A stretch of 22,315 nucleotides of DNA, taken from CAZDCZ01 sp964504155 (GTDB taxonomy: Bacteria > Bacteroidota > Bacteroidia > Bacteroidales > UBA12077). The notes under the pieces were generated by a model. It did no database searches. It worked only from the letters and a program-made list of their open reading frames with translations, and was not told where the DNA came from. The position numbers and the translations under genes were made by a program. The stretch lies in contig CAZDCZ010000054.1 in assembly GCA_964504155.1 (NCBI GenBank), positions 1 through 22,315 of the forward strand, read 5' to 3'. This document shows, in pieces, positions 15,981 to 22,315 of this stretch. Within the stretch, counting starts at the first letter, position 1, and each line of letters starts with the position of its first letter.

Positions 15981-16089
15981 TGTCATTCCGACCTTGTGGA
16001 GGAACGGCGAAGCCCTCAACAGAGTTAATCTGTTAATAAATAATTTGTAATTATACTATACAGATACCTCGACTCCGCTCGGTATGACA
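15981..16089. repeat. Dispersed palindromic repeat element, near-intact copy
   Basis: A 109-bp element bounded by imperfect inverted arms: TGTCATTCCGACC... at 15981 and ...CGGTATGACA ending at 16089. The left TGTCATTCCGA pairs with the reverse complement TGTCATACCGA. Inner sequence GTGGAGGAA lies opposite ACCTCGACTCCGCTC, and a small AACAGA-GTTAA-TCTGTT hairpin lies in the loop. G+C is much higher than in the flanks. Elements with this TGTCATTCCGAC.../...CTCGACTCCGCTCGG...ATGACA layout are scattered through many Bacteroidota genomes. It lies at the 3' end of the sensor gene and could protect or end that transcript. Confidence 0.75.
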
Positions 16090-16147
16090 TAAATAACTTG
16101 AACCTTGCTTTTCCGACAGCCGCTTTTTTATTTCTAAGGATATAGAA

Positions 16148-18445
16148 TTACTTTACAAATTCTGTTATATCTGTTGCAATTTTTAACACTTTTTTAGGAT
16201 TTCCATTTTCGTCGAAAATAGGAGTATAAGTCTCTACAAATGTGTGTTTATTAGAATGAAATTTCACAGTATTTGTTTCTTTTTTTGCAATTCCATTTCT
16301 CAAATCATTCCAAAATTCTTCGTTTGCTTTTAATTCTTCTTTATTGTATCCCATATTATCGGAATGATGCGAGCCAACTATCTGTTCTCTTGATATATCG
16401 ACTAATTTCAGGTAATTGTCGTTTACAGTTAATATTTTTCCATATAAATCGTATTCAATTACCAAATTCGCAGTATTTAAAGCATTTAATAATCCTTGCA
16501 TTTCTGAGCTCCTTCTATCAGCTTCTTCCTGAGTGGCTTGAAGCTCTTCCATGTTTTGACGCATTTCTTCTTCTTGAGCAGCCATTTCTTCGCTCTGTAG
16601 TTGCGATTGTTCTAATAATTGATTTGTTCTGATATTAATTTTTGTTGTTGAGATTGTTGCAGCAATATTTTCTCCAACTTGTTCAACAAATTTTATAATG
16701 TGTGATTCAAATTCATTAAAGCCTGCTAGTTCAATAACACCAAAAATTTCATCGTTTACTTTTAATGGAATAATTAATAACGAATTAGGAACTGCTTTAC
16801 CTAAACCTGAGGTTATATTAATATAACTTTCGGGAAGCTCTGTCATAAAAATTGTTTTTTGTTCTTGTACACACCTGCCAATAAGTCCAACCCCCAGTTC
16901 GATACGTTTATCAATGTATTTCCTTTTTTCGTATGCATATGTTGCAAGTAATTCAATAAAGACATCATTTTTGTCGTCATCATTAATTAAAAATAAGCCC
17001 CCCTGATTGGCATTTATATATTTAACAAGGTTACTAATGATATGGTATGAAAATTCATGTATATCATCATTATTTTGACGTAAAATATCTCCAAATTTTG
17101 CAATTCCTTGAGTTGCCCAATTTTGTTTCTCGTCTTCAATTTTTCTATTATTCTCTTGAGTTTTTGCATTTCGAAGACTATCTCTCATTTCTAATAACGA
17201 TTTGCCAAGGACATCTTTATTGCTTAATAAATCAAAATCTGCTTCAAGATTACCTTTCCCAATTTCATTAGCAAATTCAGCCGTTTTATTTAAGCCATCA
17301 ATTAATATATTAACAGAATTACTCATTTCCCCAATTTCGTCGCCTGTTTTTATATCTAATTTTTTCGATTTATCTATATCGCCCTCAGCTAAATTGCCTA
17401 ATATTTTTGTTGTTTTTACTATTGGATTAGAGATAGTAGTTGCTATAAATAAAACAACAAGCGCTAAAAGAATTAATCCAATAAATCCAACAAAAACTGT
17501 TCGTTTTAATGTTGCTTTTGCTTCGGCCATAATTACATCAACCGGTACTGCAAAGGCAAAAGACCATGGGGTAGAAGATTTTCCAATAAACACGGGATTT
17601 TGCGAGATGTAATATTTTCTGTTGTTTTTATCTGTACTCATATACGAAAACTTATCGCCCGATTGTATTTTTTTTAATAAACCTGAATCGAAATCTAATT
17701 CTTCTAATGTTTTTCCGGTATAATTTATATTTGGATGTGCTACAAAAGTGCCATTATTTGAAATAAGAAAAGCATAACTGTCTTTTAAAGGATGAATTGT
17801 ATTTATTAGCTCTTGAAATCGAGCCATTCCTATATCAAATCCGGCAAGTCCTATAAATTTCCCTTTATTAAGAATTGGTACAGCAACACTTGTTTCAAGT
17901 ATTTGTTCTTCATCTTCTTTGTACGAAAAGAAATAAGGATCCATTACAAGTTCTTCTTTATTTTCCATTGCATCGTAATATGCTCCTTTATTAAAACCTG
18001 CAATTGTATCAACTATTTCTTCTTTGTATTTTATTTGTCCTCCGAGTCTATAGTAGGTAAGTCGTTCGCGACCATATGGTTTGTCCCACTCGGGGTATAA
18101 AGCATTCATTTCCCATGTTATCCAAGATGATAAAAAATTAGGATTTTCTTTTATGAGATTTTCTAATATTTCGGTATAAATTTCCTTTCTATCATTTCTT
18201 TTAATGTTCTCGTATCCTTGTATAGCTTGAGCTGTAGCTCTTGCCATATCGATATCGACATTAAGGTCAGATTTTGTATAATTTGCATATTTTCCTGCAT
18301 ATAAATCTGCTATTTTTTGAGCATCAGAAAAAGCTATTTTATTAAGTTTTAAACTAACATATCCTAATGCTGCTATATATATTAGCGAGGATACTACTAA
18401 TATATATAATAACATTTTTGATTTAAGATTCTTTTTTAATTTCAT
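16148..18445 (-). CDS. Membrane sensor: Cache-HAMP-GAF-coiled coil-PAS, no output domain
   Basis: A 765-residue signalling protein. TM1 is at about 11-33. An extracytoplasmic double-Cache (PDC) domain follows at about 38-305, including ETSVAVPILNKGKFIGLAGFDI at its second half (key run 184-205). TM2 is at about 314-338 and HAMP at about 338-392 (SNPIVKTTKILGNLAEGDID, then GDEIGEMSNSVN). A GAF domain spans about 460-600 (LGVGLIGRCVQEQKTIFM, then IIPLKVNDEIFGVIELAG). A coiled coil (about 603-650, EEEMRQNMEELQATQEE) precedes one PAS domain (about 650-765) that ends with the usual PAC signature KIATDITEF and then the stop. There is no histidine kinase, GGDEF, EAL, receiver or methyl-accepting hairpin. 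It may signal by protein contact, or its partner kinase is elsewhere. It diverges from fabG. No consensus promoter is seen; four TTACAT-type sites lie just upstream. Confidence 0.87.
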   Translation of the reverse strand: MKLKKNLKSKMLLYILVVSSLIYIAALGYVSLKLNKIAFSDAQKIADLYAGKYANYTKSDLNVDIDMARATAQAIQGYENIKRNDRKEIYTEILENLIKENPNFLSSWITWEMNALYPEWDKPYGRERLTYYRLGGQIKYKEEIVDTIAGFNKGAYYDAMENKEELVMDPYFFSYKEDEEQILETSVAVPILNKGKFIGLAGFDIGMARFQELINTIHPLKDSYAFLISNNGTFVAHPNINYTGKTLEELDFDSGLLKKIQSGDKFSYMSTDKNNRKYYISQNPVFIGKSSTPWSFAFAVPVDVIMAEAKATLKRTVFVGFIGLILLALVVLFIATTISNPIVKTTKILGNLAEGDIDKSKKLDIKTGDEIGEMSNSVNILIDGLNKTAEFANEIGKGNLEADFDLLSNKDVLGKSLLEMRDSLRNAKTQENNRKIEDEKQNWATQGIAKFGDILRQNNDDIHEFSYHIISNLVKYINANQGGLFLINDDDKNDVFIELLATYAYEKRKYIDKRIELGVGLIGRCVQEQKTIFMTELPESYINITSGLGKAVPNSLLIIPLKVNDEIFGVIELAGFNEFESHIIKFVEQVGENIAATISTTKINIRTNQLLEQSQLQSEEMAAQEEEMRQNMEELQATQEEADRRSSEMQGLLNALNTANLVIEYDLYGKILTVNDNYLKLVDISREQIVGSHHSDNMGYNKEELKANEEFWNDLRNGIAKKETNTVKFHSNKHTFVETYTPIFDENGNPKKVLKIATDITEFVK

Positions 18446-18461
18446 ATGTTTAGATTTTTAA

Positions 18462-18599
18462 CTTACATATTAGATTAATTAAAATAGAACTATTAAAAAT
18501 AAATCTAAATACTTAATATGTAAGCGTTTAAGTATTGTGAAACTTCTAGTTTTGCTTATGTTTTTTAAAATCACAATGTAATAAAATAATGCATTACAT
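18462..18599. promoter_or_regulatory. Cluster of TTACAT/ATGTAA sites between the sensor gene and fabG
   Basis: Four copies of one hexamer within 138 bp: TTACAT at 18463-18468, ATGTAA at 18518-18523, ATGTAA at 18576-18581 and TTACAT at 18594-18599. The first two sit in an 11-bp perfect inverted repeat (CTTACATATTA, 18462-18472, and TAATATGTAAG, 18514-18524). The last two sit in ATGTAAT-N10-ATTACAT (18576-18599). A candidate operator array; the binding protein is unknown. Confidence 0.4.
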
Positions 18600-18661
18600 G
18601 AAAATTTTTTAAAGGATTTTTTATTATTGATTATTAACACATTTCAATGATATATTTTTTT

Positions 18662-18705
18662 AAATATTTAAAAAACTTTTAAATATTTTGTAATAATGAA
18701 ATTAC
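18662..18705. promoter_or_regulatory. Two palindromes overlapping the fabG promoter
   Basis: A 12-bp perfect AT-only inverted repeat (AAATATTTAAAA at 18662-18673, complement at 18677-18688, 3-nt gap) reaches into the -33 TTTG. A second, GTAAT-N6-ATTAC (18690-18705), lies between -33 and -7 and shares its GTAAT/ATTAC half-sites with the palindrome at 18576-18599. Their position fits a repressor operator. Confidence 0.4.
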
Positions 18706-18719
18706 TTTCTTTAATTTTG
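18687..18719 (+). promoter_or_regulatory. fabG promoter
   Basis: TTTG at 18687-18690, 21 bp, TAATTTTG at 18712-18719: a full consensus match. Transcription would begin about 18726, leaving a leader of about 20 nt. Confidence 0.7.
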
Positions 18720-18744
18720 CTTTATAAAACGAAAAACATATAGT

Positions 18745-19491
18745 ATGAAATTGTTAGAAGGAAAAACAGCAATAATTACCGGTGCTGCACGAGGCATAGG
18801 TAAAGCTATAGCATTAAAACTTGCCGAACATGGAGCAAATATTGCGTTTACAGATTTAGAGTATAACGAAGCGGTAAAAGAAGTCGAAAATGAGCTAAAT
18901 AGTATGGGCGTAAAAGCTAAAGGATATGCATCTGATGCTAGTAAGTTCGAAGAAACTCAAAATGTTGTTAGCGAAATGGTTAAGGATTTTGGAAAAATTG
19001 ATATTCTTGTTAATAATGCGGGAATTACTCAAGATACCTTGTTAATGAGAATGACAGAACAACAATGGGATATTGTTTTACAAGTTAACCTAAAATCTGT
19101 TTTTAATTTTACTAAAGCTGTACAGCAATATATGCTGAAACAACGCTCGGGTTCTATAATAAATATGAGTTCGGTTGTTGGTGTTAGTGGAAATGCCGGA
19201 CAATCAAATTATTCTGCATCGAAAGCCGGAATAATAGGTTTTACTAAGTCTATTGCAAAAGAATTAGGCTCTCGAAATATTAGATGTAATGCTATTGCCC
19301 CCGGTTTTATTATCACGGAGATGACAGCAAAATTACCGGAAGATGTAAGAAAAGAATGGGAAAAACAAATTCCATTACGTAGAGGAGGAACTCCTGAAGA
19401 CGTTGCAAATACTACAGTGTTTCTTAGTTCAGAGCTATCGAGTTATGTTAGCGGACAAGTAATTAATGTGTGTGGTGCTATGCAAACCTAA
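18745..19491 (+). CDS. fabG: 3-oxoacyl-[acyl-carrier-protein] reductase FabG
   Basis: A 248-residue short-chain dehydrogenase that reduces 3-oxoacyl-ACP to 3-hydroxyacyl-ACP in type II fatty-acid synthesis. The nucleotide-binding TGAARGIG is at 12-19, NNAG at 90-93, and the catalytic Ser143, Tyr156 and Lys160 (YSASK) are all present. The C-terminal end GQVINVCGAMQT resembles FabG closely. Asp37 at the end of the second beta strand often signals NADH preference in this superfamily, whereas classical FabG uses NADPH; this is inference. The gene stands alone with its own promoter and terminator, without acpP, fabD or fabF beside it, so another SDR reductase role cannot be fully excluded. Confidence 0.88.
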   Translation: MKLLEGKTAIITGAARGIGKAIALKLAEHGANIAFTDLEYNEAVKEVENELNSMGVKAKGYASDASKFEETQNVVSEMVKDFGKIDILVNNAGITQDTLLMRMTEQQWDIVLQVNLKSVFNFTKAVQQYMLKQRSGSIINMSSVVGVSGNAGQSNYSASKAGIIGFTKSIAKELGSRNIRCNAIAPGFIITEMTAKLPEDVRKEWEKQIPLRRGGTPEDVANTTVFLSSELSSYVSGQVINVCGAMQT

Positions 19492-19511
19492 TAATATAAA
19501 AATATTTATTT

Positions 19512-19550
19512 AGTAAAACCGGCATGTTTTTTGCTGGTTTTACTATTTTT
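19512..19550 (+). terminator. fabG terminator
   Basis: A 13-bp stem, AGTAAAACCGGCA (19512-19524) with TGCTGGTTTTACT (19532-19544), one G-U pair, a 7-nt loop, then ATTTTT. Confidence 0.8.
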
Positions 19551-19583
19551 ACAGATATTTAAAAACTATTAAAAATAAATCTG

Positions 19584-20582
19584 ATGCTTTTTTTTAAACC
19601 TAATAACATTATTTTAATAATATTATTAATTGTTATTTATTCTTGTAATCCAATAACTAAAGTTCAGATAGAAACAATTAAACCTGCATCTAATCCAATA
19701 CCATTCTATGCCAATTCTGTTTCATTTGTAAATCTCGAAAACGATATTAATAACGATTCGGAAGACGATACTGTAATTGTTAATATGATTTATAAGGAAT
19801 TTTTACTTGGTGTTGATGATATTGTAAGAAACTCACCTAGAATAGATTCGCAAAATGTTTATAAAGCAAATAATTATTTGCCGAAGAATTTATTTTATTA
19901 CGACGATAATAAAGTTAATTGGAATAAAATTAAGAAATTAGATATTTGCAAAAATTCAGATATATTATTTTTGCTCGATTCTATTTACATTATTATGGAA
20001 AGTAATAACTCAGAAAAAATATTTAATTACAATCATTACGAATATTATAAATACAGAAATTTTTTAGTATCTGCATATTTTACTACAATCGATATTAAAC
20101 ACAATAAAGTAATAGATAAATATAATTATAAAGATTCTTTAATATGGGAAGATGCGAATGTTGATATAAATATTTTAGAAAAGAATTTCCCGGATGTAAG
20201 AGAAAGTATAAAAATAACGGGTTATTGGTTAGGTTATGATTTTGCTTCTAGAGTTTTTCCATGTTGGATACCTCAAGAAAGAACTTTGTATGTTACAGGA
20301 AATAGAGACTTTATTAAAGCTGCACAGTTATATAAAGAAAATAATTATATTGAAGCATCGAAGATATGGGAAAAATATATTAATTATTACGATAAAGAAA
20401 TAGTTAGTAGAGCAACGTATAATTTAGCCCTAGTTTGCGAAATGAACGGATTATATGATGATGCTGTTAAATACTTAATAAAATCGTATAAAGCAAAACC
20501 AAAGATAAAAACGAAAGAATATATCATAGAATTAGAACAAAGAAGAATTGATAATAATAAGTTGAAAAAACAACTTCCATAA
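19584..20582 (+). CDS. DUF6340-like lipoprotein with TPR repeats
   Basis: A 332-residue probable lipoprotein. The N-terminal hydrophobic segment ends in a lipobox-like VIYSC with the lipidated Cys at residue 21. The next region (VQIETIKPASNPIP) and the central segment (about 40-235) match the plan of the Bacteroidota DUF6340 family. The last third holds tetratricopeptide-like helices (about 242-305; AAQLYKENNYIEASKIWEKY, then ATYNLALVCEMNGLYDDAVKYL), preceded by the family-like 'RTLYVTGNRDF'. It is expected on the periplasmic or outer face of the envelope. Function is unknown. It follows the fabG terminator; no consensus promoter is evident in the 92-bp gap. A new promoter lies immediately after its stop. 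Confidence 0.78.
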   Translation: MLFFKPNNIILIILLIVIYSCNPITKVQIETIKPASNPIPFYANSVSFVNLENDINNDSEDDTVIVNMIYKEFLLGVDDIVRNSPRIDSQNVYKANNYLPKNLFYYDDNKVNWNKIKKLDICKNSDILFLLDSIYIIMESNNSEKIFNYNHYEYYKYRNFLVSAYFTTIDIKHNKVIDKYNYKDSLIWEDANVDINILEKNFPDVRESIKITGYWLGYDFASRVFPCWIPQERTLYVTGNRDFIKAAQLYKENNYIEASKIWEKYINYYDKEIVSRATYNLALVCEMNGLYDDAVKYLIKSYKAKPKIKTKEYIIELEQRRIDNNKLKKQLP

Positions 20583-20592
20583 AAATGTTTAT

Positions 20593-20626
20593 TTTGAAAT
20601 AATATTGTTATAAATTATTATATTTG
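20593..20626 (+). promoter_or_regulatory. Promoter of the small membrane protein and adenylate kinase genes
   Basis: TTTG at 20593-20596, 22 bp, TATATTTG at 20619-20626: a full consensus match. Transcription should start around 20633, only about 9 nt before the ATG at 20642. Confidence 0.65.
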
Positions 20627-20641
20627 AAATAAAAAACGATT

Positions 20642-20977
20642 ATGAAAACTGTAAAATCTTTATATCCTTTATCAACTTGGGCAATGCGTATTGGCATTGC
20701 TTTTTTTGTGTATGCGAAATTTTCTGATATTGTATTTCAATTAAATTTCAATAATTTTTCATTTTATATTGCATTATTGTTTGTTGTATTTGGATTTTTG
20801 CTTTTTGTAGGAGGTTTTATAAAAAAATCGAGTTTAACAATGATATCCTCATTGGTTTTATTATTTCTATCGATATATAAAATTATTTTATTGTCGAGTA
20901 CGGTAAATATTTCAATTCCGATTTATATTTTGATATTTTCTATATCATTATTATTTTTATCGAAAGGAAATAATTAA
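20642..20977 (+). CDS. Small four-helix membrane protein
   Basis: A 111-residue hydrophobic protein I cannot assign to a family. Hydrophobic segments are at about 10-30 (containing RIGIAFFVYAKF), 41-60, 64-86 and 91-107, so three or four membrane spans with a short basic loop (KKSS) after the second. Size and the first-helix pattern faintly recall DoxX-like proteins, but key features are not clear enough to claim this. It starts right after a consensus promoter, with almost no leader. The adenylate kinase gene follows 47 bp after its stop with no promoter of its own visible, so the two are probably co-transcribed. Confidence 0.65.
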   Translation: MKTVKSLYPLSTWAMRIGIAFFVYAKFSDIVFQLNFNNFSFYIALLFVVFGFLLFVGGFIKKSSLTMISSLVLLFLSIYKIILLSSTVNISIPIYILIFSISLLFLSKGNN

Positions 20978-21024
20978 TATATTGTATTGTTTTTAATGTA
21001 GAATTCAACCTAAATTATATTAAG

Positions 21025-22194
21025 ATGTTTAATATTGCTTTATTTGGTCCTCCCGGTGCAGGAAAAGGAACACAGTCGAAAAAGGTAATCGAGAAATATA
21101 ATTTAACATATATTTCTACCGGAGATATTTTACGCGAAGAAATTGCAGAAGGTTCTGAACTTGGTTTACAAGCAAAAGGTGTAATTGAACGTGGAGGATT
21201 AGTTTCAGACGAGATTATTGTTCAAATAATCGAGAAAAAGATTAAAACAAATACTGATTCAAATGGTATATTATTTGACGGTTTTCCACGAACAGTTGTT
21301 CAAGCATATATTTTAGAAGGTTTATTACTTAAATTAAATACTTCTCTAAATTGTATGGTTCGACTAGAAGTTCCTAAAGATGAATTGATGAAACGAATGC
21401 TTGAAAGAGCAAAAAAAGAAAAGCGTGCCGATGATACACATGATGTTATTCAAAATAGATTGACAGAATATAAAAATAAAACAATTCCTGTAGTTGATTT
21501 TTATAGAGAAAAAAATATCTATTATGCAATTGATGGCTTTGGAAGTTTAGATGAAGTTTTTAATAGAATTCAAAATGTAGTAGAAAATACACTTAAGAAA
21601 GAATGGTTAAATGTAGTGCTTTATGGACCTCCCGGCTCCGGAAAAGGTACTCAGGGAAGAATGCTTGCCGAAAAATTTAATTTAGTATATATTTCAACAG
21701 GATCATTATTACGCAAAGAAATAAAAAAAGAAAGTGAGATAGGGAAAAAAGTTGAAGGATATATGAAAAAAGGAGATATTGTTCCCGATGAGTTTGCCAT
21801 TAAACTTATAGAAAAGCAAATTAAAGCTAACCCTAATGCTAGTGGCTTCTTTTTTAAAGGCTTTCCAAGAACAATTGTGCAAGCATATATTCTCGATGGA
21901 CTGTTGAGAAAATTGAATTCTTCGGTGTCAGCAGTTTTTAACCTTAATGTTTCTACTCTAGAATCGATAAAAAGATTATCGGCTAGAGCAAAAACAAAAT
22001 ATAAAAGAAACTACGACATCGATACAGAGATAATAATTAATAGATTAGAAAATTTCGAGCAAAAAACAAAACCTGTTTTAAATTATTATAAAAACAATAA
22101 TATTATATATAATATTGATGGTATTGGAAGTGAAAAAGAAGTGTCGAAAAAATTATCAGATAGTTTAAAAGATGCATTGAAAAATGCCAGATAA
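21025..22194 (+). CDS. Tandem (two-domain) adenylate kinase
   Basis: A 389-residue protein made of two complete adenylate-kinase-like domains, where the usual enzyme has one of about 190-215. Adenylate kinase interconverts ATP + AMP and 2 ADP. Domain 1 (1-192) has P-loop GPPGAGKGT (8-16), STGD (31-34), DGFPR (85-89) and a short LID with RADD (134-137), all as in active enzymes. Domain 2 (193-389) keeps the P-loop GPPGSGKGT (201-209) and the AMP-site Arg of GFPR (279-282). It has lost two conserved acids: STGD is STGS (Ser227) and DGFPR is KGFPR (Lys278). Its LID is also changed (KRNYD). The domains align almost without gaps, so they arose by duplication. Domain 1 probably carries the activity and domain 2 may be regulatory or weakly active. 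The gene ends at a strong terminator. Confidence 0.88.
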   Translation: MFNIALFGPPGAGKGTQSKKVIEKYNLTYISTGDILREEIAEGSELGLQAKGVIERGGLVSDEIIVQIIEKKIKTNTDSNGILFDGFPRTVVQAYILEGLLLKLNTSLNCMVRLEVPKDELMKRMLERAKKEKRADDTHDVIQNRLTEYKNKTIPVVDFYREKNIYYAIDGFGSLDEVFNRIQNVVENTLKKEWLNVVLYGPPGSGKGTQGRMLAEKFNLVYISTGSLLRKEIKKESEIGKKVEGYMKKGDIVPDEFAIKLIEKQIKANPNASGFFFKGFPRTIVQAYILDGLLRKLNSSVSAVFNLNVSTLESIKRLSARAKTKYKRNYDIDTEIIINRLENFEQKTKPVLNYYKNNNIIYNIDGIGSEKEVSKKLSDSLKDALKNAR

Positions 22195-22215
22195 AAAATA
22201 ATTCAAACTTGTTAA

Positions 22216-22250
22216 ATGACCTATATTTTTATAATATAGGTCATCTTTAT
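22216..22250 (+). terminator. Terminator after the tandem adenylate kinase
   Basis: An 11-bp perfect stem, ATGACCTATAT (22216-22226) with ATATAGGTCAT (22234-22244), a 7-nt loop, then CTTTATTTTA. Nothing recognisable follows to the window end. Confidence 0.8.
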
Positions 22251-22315
22251 TTTATGAATAAATTATATCATAAAATGCTTTTATTTTTACTTATAATCGA
22301 GTAAGTTTATATTTT

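Larger units (their letters stand above)
15566..16147. other. Gene-free stretch with terminator and palindromic repeat
   Basis: 582 bp without a credible gene. It holds the hairpin at 15591-15623 and the palindromic repeat at 15981-16089. The middle (about 15631-15915) is AT-rich with no feature beyond a small inverted repeat TTTGTA-N7-TACAAA at 15740-15758. A 44-codon TTG-initiated frame runs from 15916 into the repeat and is discussed among the findings. Confidence 0.6.

Overview
The window is an AT-rich chromosomal stretch (roughly 30% G+C by eye) from a member of the Bacteroidota, probably a Bacteroidales/Marinilabiliales-type organism. Several intergenic regions carry the Bacteroidota promoter pattern (TTTG, about 20-22 bp, TAnnTTTG). 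Start codons generally lack a strong Shine-Dalgarno sequence. The proteins include families typical of the phylum: a DUF2027/Smr protein, a PorT-like beta-barrel, DUF6588-like and DUF6340-like envelope proteins, and a Cys-type KdsA. KdsA also implies a Gram-negative, LPS-making cell.

Layout. Bases 1-3364 hold a minus-strand pair, queA then ygiQ. It diverges from a Smr-domain gene (3539-4618) through back-to-back promoters. The RNase P RNA gene (rnpB) starts 3 nt after the Smr stop codon and is followed by a decayed palindromic repeat. Then come a SlyD-type FKBP prolyl isomerase and an outer-membrane beta-barrel protein, each with a clear hairpin terminator. Next are a serine hydrolase of the beta-lactamase/class C fold (6808-8139), a soluble histidine kinase with a cyclic-nucleotide-binding domain (8345-9550), a secreted TolA-like coiled-coil protein (9666-11405) and a small SRPBCC protein. 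A convergent minus-strand pair, rarA then kdsA, follows. After a DUF6588-like envelope protein there is a 582-bp gene-free stretch holding a second, well-preserved copy of the palindromic repeat. A large minus-strand membrane sensor (Cache-HAMP-GAF-PAS, no visible output domain) diverges from fabG across an intergenic region rich in inverted repeats. The window ends with a DUF6340-like lipoprotein, a small membrane protein and an unusual tandem adenylate kinase.

Functionally this is mostly core metabolism and information processing (tRNA queuosine, tRNA 5'-end maturation, protein folding, fatty-acid synthesis, Kdo synthesis, replication-fork maintenance, adenylate balance), interspersed with envelope and signalling genes. 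I see no phage, plasmid, CRISPR, toxin-antitoxin or biosynthetic cluster, and no convincing undescribed multigene system. The most unusual items are the two-domain adenylate kinase whose second half has lost key acidic residues, the output-less sensor and its decorated divergent promoter region with fabG, and the abutment of rnpB on the Smr gene.
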